From: Bradyrhizobium monzae
GTDB taxonomy: Bacteria > Pseudomonadota > Alphaproteobacteria > Rhizobiales > Xanthobacteraceae
Assembly: GCF_021458635.1 (NCBI RefSeq)
Contig: NZ_JAIRDQ010000010.1
Span: 62,001 to 126,000 of the forward strand
Reading direction: 5' to 3'
DNA length: 64,000 nt
Shown here: positions 1-12,588 of the stretch, piece after piece
Numbering within the stretch: position 1 is the first letter of the stretch
Layout of the letters: each line of letters begins with the position of its first letter
Translations under genes and position numbers: made by a program
The notes under the pieces: generated by a model
Databases searched by the model: none
Told to the model about the DNA's origin: nothing
Seen by the model: only the letters and a program-made list of their open reading frames with translations

Positions 1-565
1 CGGTGATGTGATCGCTGCCACCGGGAACGTAACCGCCGCCCCGTCCCAGCATCCGCAGCGTCTTCAGCAATGTGCGCACCGGAATCGAGGTGGCGCGACC
101 GGGCAGGTCGATCATCGGCGCCGACAGAACCATGCGGTCGAACCAGCGCTTTTGCGCATGCGCAAGGCGCAACAACACCGCGCCGCCCATGGAATGGGCC
201 AGCGCGAAGAACGGCGGCGGACAATCCGGCAGCACCACCTGCTGCACGAAGGTCTCGACGTCGATCTCGTAGTCGGCGAAGTTGCGCACATAGCCCTTGC
301 GCGGATCGCGCAGGCGGCGCGAGGAATGTCCCTGCCCGCGCCAATCGAACGTCGCCACCGCAAAGCCGCGGTCGCGCAAATCGCGTACGGTCTCGAAATA
401 TTTCTCGATCTGCTCGCTGCGCCCGGTGAAGACGCAGACGGTGCCCTTGCGGTTCGCCGGCGGCGCCCAGCGCGCAAAGCGCAGCTCGACGCCGTCGGGC
501 GTCTTGATGGTGCCGCTGACGACGTCTTCGGGAACGGGATTGGACGGGATCGAGACCAGCGTCAT
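1..565 (-). CDS. Alpha/beta hydrolase, lysophospholipase-like (3' end outside window)
   Basis: This gene runs off the left edge, so only the first 188 codons are present. The protein begins MTLVSIPSNPV, has the strand and turn FDWRGQGHSS typical of monoglyceride lipase or PldB-like hydrolases, and a nucleophile elbow AHSMGG near residue 124 that supplies the serine. The Asp and His of the triad would lie in the missing part. The ATG at 565 was chosen because the homologous region starts right after it. No signal peptide is visible, so a cytoplasmic or membrane-associated esterase is inferred; the substrate cannot be told. It is divergent from the hsp20 gene. Confidence 0.8.
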   Translation of the reverse strand, partial: MTLVSIPSNPVPEDVVSGTIKTPDGVELRFARWAPPANRKGTVCVFTGRSEQIEKYFETVRDLRDRGFAVATFDWRGQGHSSRRLRDPRKGYVRNFADYEIDVETFVQQVVLPDCPPPFFALAHSMGGAVLLRLAHAQKRWFDRMVLSAPMIDLPGRATSIPVRTLLKTLRMLGRGGGYVPGGSDHIT

Positions 566-638
566 GATTGGGAGTGCGTGGGCGCCAAGTGCTGTAAATC
601 AAGGGGCGGGAGCGCCGAAAAGGCGCCATTGCCGCCCT

Positions 639-666
639 CTTGAACGCTGTCTGGACTCACCCATAT
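639..666 (+). promoter_or_regulatory. Sigma-32 (RpoH) type promoter of hsp20
   Basis: CTTGAA at 639-644 is separated by 14 bases from ACCCATAT at 659-666, close to the heat-shock consensus CTTGAA-N13/15-CCCCATNT. The predicted start near 673 falls exactly at the first arm of the RNA thermometer downstream, which supports the assignment. Confidence 0.65.
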
Positions 667-673
667 CACCTTG

Positions 674-786
674 GTGCAGGCCGCTACCAGTGTTTCGGAA
701 CCGGAACATCAGGCTGCACACAGACGAAAGCCCGGCCCGATTGGCGGGCGGGTTACCTGAACAGTCGCTCAATGGAGGACTTGACC
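674..786 (+). ncRNA. ROSE-type RNA thermometer in the hsp20 5' leader
   Basis: Three hairpins fill the leader. The first pairs 674-682 with 712-719. The second pairs 729-739 with 745-754. The third pairs GTC(G)CTC at 764-770 with GAGGAC at 775-780 around an AAUG loop, leaving G767 bulged. The last one is the hallmark of ROSE elements, in which a UYGCU motif with a bulged G masks the Shine-Dalgarno sequence (GGAGGA at 774-779, seven bases before the ATG). By family knowledge it melts at heat-shock temperature and lets translation start. Confidence 0.8.
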
Positions 787-1248
787 ATGCGTACCTACGA
801 TCTCACCCCGTTCTATCGTTCCACCGTCGGCTTCGACCGTCTCTTTAACCTGCTCGACCAGACGAGTTCGGACGGCAGCCCCGGTTATCCCCCCTACAAC
901 ATCGAGCGTACCGGCGAGAACGCCTACCGCATCACCGTTGCGGTCTCGGGCTTCGCCAAGGATGAGCTCTCCATCGTCGCGAAGGAAAACACGCTGACGA
1001 TCAAGGGCGAGAAAGTCGCCAACGAGACCTCGAAGTCCGAGGTGCTTTATCGTGGCATCGCCGCCCGTGCCTTCGAACGCGCCTTCCAGCTTGCCGACTT
1101 CGTGCAGGTGAAGGACGCCTCGCTCGAGAACGGCCTGCTCCATGTCGACCTCGTGCGCGAGATTCCCGAAGCCAAGAAGCCGCGCCAGATCGCAATCAAC
1201 GGCGGCGCGCAGTCCGCGCAGGTGATCGAGAGCTCGGTCGCTGCCTAA
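787..1248 (+). CDS. Hsp20/alpha-crystallin family small heat-shock protein
   Basis: This 153-residue protein starts MRTYDLTPFYRSTVGFDRLF, a typical start of rhizobial class A small heat-shock proteins. An alpha-crystallin domain follows, with YNIERTGENAYRITVAVSGF near residues 36-55 and the strand LENGLLHVDL near 115-124. The C-terminal tail has an IAI motif (RQIAING) for oligomer contacts. It is an ATP-independent holdase in the cytoplasm. The ATG at 787 sits seven bases after GGAGGA; an in-frame ATG at 772 lies inside the ROSE hairpin and has no ribosome site. Expression should be heat-controlled twice, by the sigma-32 promoter and by the ROSE element. Confidence 0.93.
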   Translation: MRTYDLTPFYRSTVGFDRLFNLLDQTSSDGSPGYPPYNIERTGENAYRITVAVSGFAKDELSIVAKENTLTIKGEKVANETSKSEVLYRGIAARAFERAFQLADFVQVKDASLENGLLHVDLVREIPEAKKPRQIAINGGAQSAQVIESSVAA

Positions 1249-1277
1249 GCGCATCCACAGCGACCAAGTTGCGAAAA

Positions 1278-1303
1278 CGCCCCGGTGCCCCGGGGCGTTT
1301 TTT
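1278..1303 (+). terminator. Intrinsic terminator after hsp20
   Basis: CGCCCCGG at 1278-1285 pairs with CCGGGGCG at 1290-1297 and is followed by six T. It lies 30 bases after the hsp20 stop and 30 before the end of the convergent gene. Confidence 0.85.
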
Positions 1304-1333
1304 CGTTTTGCGTGGTCGTGCAAACTCGCAGGC

Positions 1334-2083
1334 CTAATCCAGCCCCTGCGCCGCCGGCATGTCCTGCGTCGGCAGAATCGCTGCGGCGGGCTTGGCCTGG
1401 CCGACGGTCGGAGCTGTGGCTTGCGGCGCGGCCTCGGCGGGTTTTGCTTGCACGGCGGCCGCCTGCTGCGTGGGTTGCGCCGTCGGCTCGGCCGGCTTGG
1501 CGGCCGCGACCGGTGTCTCTGCGCGCTGCGGAGCCGCCTTGGGCAGCGGAACGGTGCGGCTGGCGACATGCGGGATCGGGGCCGGCGGGCGCGGTGGGCC
1601 GCCACGCACCATGGTCGGCGGCGGCAGCGCGCTTTGTGGCCGGTAAGGTGCAACCGAAGGCTCCTCATAGGTCGGCGCCATACCATAGGCATCGGCGGCC
1701 GGCATGAAGCGGATAATCCGTCCGTCGCGGGCATCGATCACGAGCCGGCCGTCGTCGCCGCGACGGTCGATCACCGCGATGGTGTAGACGGCGCCGCGCA
1801 GCCGCGGGATGCCGAGCGGCGAGAAGCCGTTTTCGCGCAGCACCGCGTAGACCTCGGTGGCCGGCAGCAGCGCCGGCGCCGGGCCGCGTTCCTCATAACC
1901 ATAACCGTAGCCGTAACGCGGCGGCGGCGGTGGCGCGGCGTCCGGCGGCCCGTAGGGTCCGTCGAAATCCGACACCACGATCATGGCCCCGCCGGACCGA
2001 CCGCTGGCCGGAACCTGGGCCTGAGCAGCGGATGCAGCCAGCGCCAGCGTGGCCGCGGCCACACATCCTGTGAAAAACTTCAT
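1334..2083 (-). CDS. Secreted proline/alanine-rich protein, function unknown
   Basis: The 249-residue protein starts at the ATG at 2083, preceded by AGGAG nine bases upstream. A longer frame exists but its first 31 residues are Arg/Lys-rich and precede a clear signal peptide (MKFFTGCVAAATLALAASAAQA). After a Gly/Tyr/Pro-rich stretch there is a compact segment at about residues 75-135 (EVYAVLRENGFSPLGIPRLR, then VIDARDGRII) that resembles a PepSY-like fold. The rest is low-complexity Pro/Ala/Gln, probably extended in the periplasm. Its function is unknown. It is convergent with hsp20 across a terminator. Confidence 0.75.
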   Translation of the reverse strand: MKFFTGCVAAATLALAASAAQAQVPASGRSGGAMIVVSDFDGPYGPPDAAPPPPPRYGYGYGYEERGPAPALLPATEVYAVLRENGFSPLGIPRLRGAVYTIAVIDRRGDDGRLVIDARDGRIIRFMPAADAYGMAPTYEEPSVAPYRPQSALPPPTMVRGGPPRPPAPIPHVASRTVPLPKAAPQRAETPVAAAKPAEPTAQPTQQAAAVQAKPAEAAPQATAPTVGQAKPAAAILPTQDMPAAQGLD

Positions 2084-2573
2084 CGTCGACACGCTCCTGT
2101 CAGGCCCCCGGATGGTCGCGCTCTTTCGCTTCTTGCGGCGTGGCGCGCCTTTCGAAGGGCTGACCCGAAGCTTCATTGGGGATTTCGGCGCCGCTTAGGC
2201 CGGATCAGGGCGTGTTTGCTTCAAAACCGGGGCCGCGCAACTTTCGGAAAGCGATTGATTGACAGATGGGGAATCGGGACTTTCGCGCGCTTGTGTGATA
2301 GACAAAAGTTTGGCAAGGTGATGGTTAGGACAGGAAGACTGTCTCAATTTTGCTTGCAGTTCCGGCATGGGGATTGCAACGAAAGTCGGTGCTTTCGAGC
2401 ACCATAAGGCAACAGGCAAAGCCGTTCTCGGGGACGAAGAACGCCTAGGCCTGAATTTAAGAAAATGCGGCTCGCAACGGACGAGCGGTGACCCAGAGGC
2501 GGGTGCCGCGGAACGCCCAAGGTGCGCCGACGAGAGCGGTGAGGCAGCTTGCCGCATGGAGAGGATTGGAACA
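2084..2573 (+). other. Long leader/promoter region upstream of gltB
   Basis: About 490 bases separate the divergent secreted-protein gene from gltB. The frame is open from 2367, but the encoded residues before 2574 look like no protein family and I treat them as untranslated. The stretch holds one sigma-54-like site (2363-2378). I see no other gene, RNA gene or clear terminator in it. Confidence 0.5.
2363..2378 (+). promoter_or_regulatory. Sigma-54-like promoter element upstream of gltB
   Basis: CGGCATGGGGATTGCA carries GG and GC exactly ten bases apart, as in the -24/-12 consensus TGGCAC-N5-TTGCA, but it departs from consensus at the first and last bases of the -24 box. A nitrogen-regulated gltB promoter would be plausible. 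The single weak match makes this tentative. Confidence 0.3.
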
Positions 2574-7307
<4,734 letters not shown>

Positions 7308-7320
7308 AGAGCATCACACC

Positions 7321-7398
7321 CCGTCATTGCGAGCGAAGCGAAGCAATCCAGACTTTCTTCCTACCGACTGGATTGCTTCGCTTCGCTCGCAAGGACGG
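7321..7398. repeat. Palindromic intergenic repeat, family A, copy 1
   Basis: Arms of 31 bases at 7321-7351 and 7368-7398 match with a single mismatch. The arms begin CCGTCATTGCGAGCGAAGCG and run on into AAGCAATCCAG. A related copy lies at 12953-13034. It sits between gltB and gltD, inside what should be one operon, and would fold into a long hairpin in the mRNA. Confidence 0.85.
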
Positions 7399-7440
7399 CG
7401 CGGAATAAACAGAACGTATTTAAGCGGGACTTCGGGTTTA

Positions 7441-8892
7441 ATGGGCAAGATCACGGGTTTTCTCGAAATCGAACGGCACGACCGCAAGTACACCCCGGTC
7501 GCCGAGCGCGTGAAGCATTACAACGAGTTCGTCGTTCCCTTGACCGAGAAGGAAACGCGCGATCAGGCCGCGCGCTGCATGAACTGCGGCATTCCCTATT
7601 GCCACGGCACCGGTTCGGTCGCACCCGGCACGCCGGGCTGCCCGGTCAATAACCAGATCCCCGATTTCAACGACCTCGTCTATCAGGGCAATTGGGAAGA
7701 AGCCTCGCGCAACCTGCACTCGACCAACAATTTCCCGGAGTTCACCGGCCGCATCTGCCCTGCGCCGTGCGAAGCCTCCTGCACGCTCAACATCGACGAC
7801 AACCCGGTCACCATCAAGACCATCGAATGCGCGATCGTCGACCGCGCCTGGGACAATGGCTGGCTGAAGCCTGAAGTGGCCGCCGTGAAGACCGGCAAGA
7901 AGGTCGCCGTGATCGGCTCGGGTCCGGCCGGCATGGCCTGCGCGCAGCAGCTCGCGCGCGCCGGCCACGACGTGCACCTGTTCGAGAAGTACGCCAAGGC
8001 CGGTGGCCTGCTGCGCTACGGCATTCCCGACTTCAAGATGGAGAAGGGCATCATCGATCGCCGCGTCAAGCAGATGGAAGGCGAAGGCGTCACCTTCCAC
8101 TACAACAGCCATGTCGGCGTCGACGGCAATGTCGATCCGCGCGAGATGCTCAACCAGTACGATGCGATCGCGCTGACCGGCGGTGCAGAAGCCCCGCGCG
8201 ACCTGCCCATCCCCGGTCGCGAATTCGACGGCATCCACTATGCGATGGACTTCCTGCCGCAGCAGAACCGCCGCGTTTCCAGCGAGCCGCTGAACGGCGT
8301 CACCGAGATCCTGGCCGGCGGCAAGCATGTTGTCGTCATCGGCGGCGGCGACACCGGCTCCGACTGCATCGGCACCTCGCTGCGTCAGGGCGCGCTCTCG
8401 GTGACCCAGCTCGAGATCATGCCCGCCCCGCCCGAGCGCGAGAACAAGGGCCTGACCTGGCCGAACTGGCCGCTGAAGATGCGGACGTCGTCGAGCCAGG
8501 CTGAAGGCGCGGTCCGCGAATATGCGGTGCTGACGCAAAAGTTCACCGCCGAGAACGGGAAGGTCAAGAAGCTGCACTGCGTGCGCGTCGACGACAAGTT
8601 CAAGCCGATCGAAGGCACCGAGTTCGAGCTCGATGCCGAGCTCATCCTGCTCGCGATGGGCTTTGTGCATCCCGTGCACGAAGGCCTGTTGAAGCAGCTC
8701 GCGGTCGACCTCGACCCGCGCGGCAACGTCAAGGCCAACACCTTGGACTACCAGACCTCGCGCCCGAACGTGTTTTCGGCAGGCGACATGCGTCGCGGCC
8801 AGTCGCTGGTGGTCTGGGCCATCCGCGAAGGGCGGCTGTGTGCAAGGTCGATCGATACGTTCCTGATGGGGAAGACGGATCTGCCGCGGTAA
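7441..8892 (+). CDS. gltD: Glutamate synthase small chain (NADPH-oxidising, FAD and 4Fe-4S)
   Basis: The 483-residue partner of GltB passes electrons from NADPH through FAD and two 4Fe-4S clusters. The N-terminal cluster cysteines are in CMNCGIPYCHG and CPAPCEASC. The FAD-binding Rossmann motif is VIGSGPAGMACAQQL near residue 155, and the NADPH motif is VVIGGGDTGSDC near residue 300. The C-terminal FAD motif includes NVFSAGDMRRGQSLVVWAI. The ATG at 7441 gives the standard start MGKITGFLEIERHDRKY; its ribosome site is weak (GGGACTT). It lies 133 bases after gltB, with a palindromic repeat in the gap. Confidence 0.95.
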   Translation: MGKITGFLEIERHDRKYTPVAERVKHYNEFVVPLTEKETRDQAARCMNCGIPYCHGTGSVAPGTPGCPVNNQIPDFNDLVYQGNWEEASRNLHSTNNFPEFTGRICPAPCEASCTLNIDDNPVTIKTIECAIVDRAWDNGWLKPEVAAVKTGKKVAVIGSGPAGMACAQQLARAGHDVHLFEKYAKAGGLLRYGIPDFKMEKGIIDRRVKQMEGEGVTFHYNSHVGVDGNVDPREMLNQYDAIALTGGAEAPRDLPIPGREFDGIHYAMDFLPQQNRRVSSEPLNGVTEILAGGKHVVVIGGGDTGSDCIGTSLRQGALSVTQLEIMPAPPERENKGLTWPNWPLKMRTSSSQAEGAVREYAVLTQKFTAENGKVKKLHCVRVDDKFKPIEGTEFELDAELILLAMGFVHPVHEGLLKQLAVDLDPRGNVKANTLDYQTSRPNVFSAGDMRRGQSLVVWAIREGRLCARSIDTFLMGKTDLPR

Positions 8893-8895
8893 GTG

Positions 8896-8998
8896 GTCAT
8901 TCCGGGGCGCGCGAAGCGCGAGCCCGGAATCCATTTTTCAGCAACAGTGAGGCCAGATGGATTCCGGGCTCGCGCCAAGTGGCGCGCCCCGGAATGAC
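8896..8998. repeat. Palindromic intergenic repeat, family B, copy 1
   Basis: The outer arms read GTCATTCCGGGGCGCGC and its complement GCGCGCCCCGGAATGAC, with inner GAGCCCGGAATCCA and TGGATTCCGGGCTCG arms. It lies between the convergent gltD and outer-membrane protein genes. Other copies are at 26203-26307 and, shortened, at 56875-56916. Confidence 0.85.
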
Positions 8999-9006
8999 AG
9001 CGCCCC

Positions 9007-10752
9007 TTAGTTCTGCAGCCTCACGCCCAGCATCGCCACCGTCCCTTGCGAGCTCGAGCCCGGCTGGTTCGAATCCAGGATGTCGTGGCGCAGCGTGCCC
9101 TTGATCCAGACATTGCGGTTGAGCTTGTAGATCAGATTGCCTTCGAGCGAGTAGGTCTTGTCGTTGCGATTCTGGCCCTGATAGTCGTAGGTGCCGTAGG
9201 TGAACTTGCCGATCGCGGTGAGCCAGCGGCGGAAGTCGTGGTCGACTTCTGCGGCATAGGTGTGCACCAGCACGCCGGAGGAGCCGGGGACGGTGGTTTC
9301 CGCGATCTGCGTGTCGGTGTTGAATTTCACCGTCGTCAGCCCGCTCGCGTTCCAGATCAGCGAGCCCGAGGTGAGGAAGCCCGCGAGCTGGCTCAGCCGG
9401 GGGTCGACATAGTTTCGCGCGGAATAGCCGACCGAGATCTCGCCGGTGAGGATGCGCGAAAACTCGAAGGACGAGCCGACCTTGGCGTAGCCGCCGTTTG
9501 AATCACGGAAATAGCCGTTGCGGTCGGCGGGCTGGTCGTGGACGCGGCTGTCGCCCTCGATCTCGACGAACGGCTTGAGGCCCGGCTTGAGCTCGTAGGA
9601 GAAACGTCCGACGCCACCATATTGGTTGAAGTCGCGATCATCATTGCTGGAGGTCGAGCCGTCGGTGAGCTTGGAGTCGGTGTAGGCCGTGCGATCGATG
9701 GTGACGCCGGCCGCGACCTGGAAGCGGTTGAAAGTCTGGTCGAAGCCGAAGGTGCCGCCATAGCTGGCGTAGACCGGATATTTCTCCAGGCCGGCCTGCA
9801 CGTTCGGGCTGCCGGGATTGTCGGTGGCGAGCCGCAGCCGGAATTGCGACGTCAGCTTGAGGTCGCGGTTGACGTCGAAACGGCCGTCGACATGGCCGGT
9901 GAAATCGGGCCGGTTGATCTCGACCGGCGACGGCGAGGCGAGCCCATCGATCGTCGCCGGCATGTTGTTGGTGTAACCCGAGAACGAGCCGCGCAAGTCG
10001 GCGACCAGCGCGTGGCGCTCCCAGTCGGACATGACGAGAAGATCGGGCGCGACGACATAGACCGGCGACCCGACCGGCTGCTGCAGGCGCGCCGGATTGG
10101 TGTCGTAGCCGGTGGACAGTTCGAGCCCGCCCTTGATCAGAAAACTGCCGGCATAATCGCCGACCGCGCCGAACGCATCGTCATCGGCCTTGAGGCGACG
10201 GCGCTGCGGCTGGCCGGGTACGGTGCCCGCCATCGCCGGCGGCACCGGCGTCTTGTTCGCGGTCTCCGACGGCGGCGGCGCAATGCGCGGCGCACCGAGA
10301 GGCGACAGCGTCAGTGTTGCAGACGGCGCCGGCGAGCCCGGACCTGCGGGTTTCTTCGGCTTCGGTTGGCCCGGATAGAGCTTGGGCTGCTGGCGCTTGC
10401 GATTGAGCGAGTCGTAGCCGGAGCTGCTGGCGCCGTTCGCTGCGGGCAGGCCATAGGTCGGCACTTGGCCGACACGCGATGGCGCGGGTGTCTCGCTTCT
10501 CTTGCGCGGATCGTCATTCGGATCGGGCGGCGCCGGGATCGCGTCCGACGGCGCCTGCGGGACGCCGGCCGTGCGCCGCGTCGGCAGCGTGTCAGGCGCG
10601 GCAAAGCCGCCACGGTTGGGATTGAACAGGTCCGGCGTCAGGCTCTGGGCGGCCGCCGGGGCGCTTTCCAGTGCGGTCAGCAGCAGGCACGGCAAAGCGG
10701 CGCGAAGGGCGTACGCGCGACTGCTCCGGCCCCGACCTGGAGGCGACCCCAC
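9007..10752 (-). CDS. Outer-membrane beta-barrel protein (BBP2-like)
   Basis: The 581-residue protein starts with GTG at 10752 after TTGGAGTTAT. The N-terminus has a signal peptide ending near APAAAQS. Next comes a long Pro-rich, low-complexity linker (about residues 40-190). From about residue 200 there are many alternating amphipathic strands (for example SFLIKGGLELSTGYD and FNRFQVAAGVTIDRTAY) to the final strand TVAMLGVRLQN. This matches putative beta-barrel porin-2 type proteins of rhizobia. It is probably an outer-membrane protein; its substrate is unknown. A Pro-rich linker before the barrel suggests a periplasmic or cell-wall contact, which is inference. Confidence 0.75.
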   Translation of the reverse strand: MGSPPGRGRSSRAYALRAALPCLLLTALESAPAAAQSLTPDLFNPNRGGFAAPDTLPTRRTAGVPQAPSDAIPAPPDPNDDPRKRSETPAPSRVGQVPTYGLPAANGASSSGYDSLNRKRQQPKLYPGQPKPKKPAGPGSPAPSATLTLSPLGAPRIAPPPSETANKTPVPPAMAGTVPGQPQRRRLKADDDAFGAVGDYAGSFLIKGGLELSTGYDTNPARLQQPVGSPVYVVAPDLLVMSDWERHALVADLRGSFSGYTNNMPATIDGLASPSPVEINRPDFTGHVDGRFDVNRDLKLTSQFRLRLATDNPGSPNVQAGLEKYPVYASYGGTFGFDQTFNRFQVAAGVTIDRTAYTDSKLTDGSTSSNDDRDFNQYGGVGRFSYELKPGLKPFVEIEGDSRVHDQPADRNGYFRDSNGGYAKVGSSFEFSRILTGEISVGYSARNYVDPRLSQLAGFLTSGSLIWNASGLTTVKFNTDTQIAETTVPGSSGVLVHTYAAEVDHDFRRWLTAIGKFTYGTYDYQGQNRNDKTYSLEGNLIYKLNRNVWIKGTLRHDILDSNQPGSSSQGTVAMLGVRLQN

Positions 10753-10945
10753 GATGGAATAACTCCAACGAAATCAGATACTTCTTTGATGACCGCCCGC
10801 GAACACGCGGGAACCATCGTTAATGGAGTTAAAACAATTATGGTTAATGACCCGTTGAGGGCCTTGGGGCTCGCGTCGCCTCACGGGCCGGGGCGTGCTA
10901 AGGAGGCGGCAACGGGCTGACGCTCCCTCCTCCCTGGACCAGAAC

Positions 10946-11953
10946 ATGCCGAGTTCGAAACCGCTGATGACCCAATCATCCGGCCCCACCCCGACAAGTG
11001 TCGAATCCGCGCTCCGCACGCTGGAGACCGAGAGCGGCGGCATCAACGCGCTCGGCGCCGCCCTGCGCGGTCCGCTGGGCGAGGCGTTCGCCAAGGCTGT
11101 CGACTTGATCCGTAACGCGAAGGGCCGCGTCATCGTCACCGGGCTCGGCAAGTCCGGCCACATGGCGCGCAAGATCGCGGCGACCCTGGCCTCGACCGGC
11201 ACGCCGGCCTTCTTCGTTCACACCGCCGAAGCCGCCCATGGCGATCTCGGCATGATCACCACCGACGATGTCATCATGGCGCTGTCCTGGTCCGGCGAGC
11301 AGCCGGAGATGAAGACCCTGGTGAATTATTCAGCGCGGTTTGCGATCCCGATGATCGCGGTGACGTCGAACGCGGCGTCCTCGCTCGGCCAGGCCGCCGA
11401 CATCGTGATCGAGCTGCCGAAGGCGCGCGAGGCCTGCCCGCACAATCTGGCGCCGACCACCTCGACCATGATGCAGGTCGCGATCGGCGATGCCATCGCG
11501 ATCGCACTGCTCGAAGGCCGCGGCTTCACCGCGCTGGAGTTCGCGCATTTCCATCCCGGCGGCAAGCTGGGCGCGATGCTGAAATTCGTCCGCGACTACA
11601 TGCGCACCGGCGCGGAGATCCCGGTGAAGCCCGAAGGCACCAAGATGTCGGACGCGGTGATGGAAATGTCCGCCAAGGGGCTTGGCTGCGTCTGCATCGT
11701 CAACGCCGCGAACGAGGCCGTCGGCATCATCACCGACGGCGATTTGCGCCGCCACATGCGGCCTGACCTGCTGACGGCGTCGGTCGACGACATCATGACC
11801 AGGCAGCCGAAGACGGTGCCGCCCTCGATGCTCGCGACCGAGATGATCGAGGTGCTGAACACGCGAAAAATCACGACGCTGGTGGTGACCGAGGCGGACA
11901 AGGTCGTGGGTATCGTGCATCTGCACGATTTGCTGCGGGCTGGCGTGGCTTAA
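10946..11953 (+). CDS. kdsD: D-arabinose-5-phosphate isomerase (KdsD/KpsF family)
   Basis: The 335-residue enzyme interconverts ribulose-5-phosphate and arabinose-5-phosphate, the first step to Kdo for lipopolysaccharide. An N-terminal SIS sugar-isomerase domain (GLGKSGHMARKIAATLASTG, then FVHTAEAAHGDLGM) is followed by the conserved FHPGGKLG segment near residue 204 and two CBS domains (from about 225 and 290). The length is normal (328 in E. coli). The start is uncertain: ATG at 10946 or 10967 are both possible, and the only strong Shine-Dalgarno (AGGAGG at 10901) is about 40 bases upstream. Confidence 0.9.
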   Translation: MPSSKPLMTQSSGPTPTSVESALRTLETESGGINALGAALRGPLGEAFAKAVDLIRNAKGRVIVTGLGKSGHMARKIAATLASTGTPAFFVHTAEAAHGDLGMITTDDVIMALSWSGEQPEMKTLVNYSARFAIPMIAVTSNAASSLGQAADIVIELPKAREACPHNLAPTTSTMMQVAIGDAIAIALLEGRGFTALEFAHFHPGGKLGAMLKFVRDYMRTGAEIPVKPEGTKMSDAVMEMSAKGLGCVCIVNAANEAVGIITDGDLRRHMRPDLLTASVDDIMTRQPKTVPPSMLATEMIEVLNTRKITTLVVTEADKVVGIVHLHDLLRAGVA

Positions 11954-11964
11954 GGCGCTTTTCT

Positions 11965-12516
11965 CTACGCCCGAAACCGCGCCGCCTTCTCTTCCAGCGG
12001 CAGCTTCAGCCCGTTCGCCAGATACGACACCGTGCGGTAGAAGCCGCACAGCAGCATGACCTCCAAAATCTGCGCCTCGTCGTAATGCGCCGACAGCGCG
12101 GCGAACTCCGCGTCGGTGAAGGTCGCGCGGTGATGCAGCGCGTCCACCGCTGCGATCAGGGCCTGCTCGGCCGGCGACCAGCAGGGTGAATTCGCGTCGC
12201 CCAGCGCAGTCGCGCGGATTTCATCCCCGGTGAGCTGCGCCGGGCCCGCGAAAATCGCGACATGGACGCCCCACTCATACTCGCACTTGTTCAGCGCACA
12301 GGTGCGGTCGATGACGATCTCGCGCTGGCGTAACGACAGCGGCCCGGGATCGAGCAGTCCCCCGCCGCGAAACTTGTCCCAGGCGCGGGTGTGGCCGGCC
12401 ATCACCCGAAACAGCAGCAGCGGCGGCGCGCCGCGCATGATGCGGTCGAACTGCGCCTGGATCTCCGGGGGATAAGGCGGCACGAGCGGAGCGATACGCG
12501 GCGTCGGCTGGGACAT
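11965..12516 (-). CDS. Carboxymuconolactone decarboxylase/AhpD-like protein
   Basis: The 183-residue protein has the helical CMD fold, with RQREIVIDRTCALNKCEYEW near residues 63-82 followed by GVH. The conserved Glu and His are present, but the two cysteines are four residues apart (CALNKC) rather than CxxC, so a classical AhpD peroxidase pair is not obvious. It may be a lactone-type decarboxylase or an oxidative-stress enzyme. It is divergent from an HxlR regulator, with twin operators in the 72-base gap, so the regulator most likely controls it. Confidence 0.8.
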   Translation of the reverse strand: MSQPTPRIAPLVPPYPPEIQAQFDRIMRGAPPLLLFRVMAGHTRAWDKFRGGGLLDPGPLSLRQREIVIDRTCALNKCEYEWGVHVAIFAGPAQLTGDEIRATALGDANSPCWSPAEQALIAAVDALHHRATFTDAEFAALSAHYDEAQILEVMLLCGFYRTVSYLANGLKLPLEEKAARFRA

Positions 12517-12530
12517 GGGGCGCCTCTCTT

Positions 12531-12569
12531 GCTACATTTATCGTAGCAACATGCTACACTTTATGTAGC
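12531..12569. promoter_or_regulatory. Twin operators for the HxlR-type regulator
   Basis: Two identical-architecture palindromes GCTAC-N7-GTAGC lie at 12531-12547 and 12553-12569, 22 bases centre to centre, or about two helical turns. They fill the gap between the divergent CMD-like gene and the HxlR gene, where both promoters must be. Tandem sites on one helix face suit cooperative binding of two dimers. Confidence 0.7.
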
Positions 12570-12588
12570 GAAGTACAAGAGGGCTTCG

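Noticed and set aside
2367..2573. N-terminal extension of GltB by 69 residues
   Set aside because: The added residues resemble no glutamate synthase propeptide; the ATG at 2574 has a ribosome site and gives a usual propeptide length.
9538..10920. Plus-strand frame of 460 codons opposite the beta-barrel protein gene
   Set aside because: The minus strand shows signal peptide, linker and amphipathic strands; the plus frame is Arg-rich without motifs.
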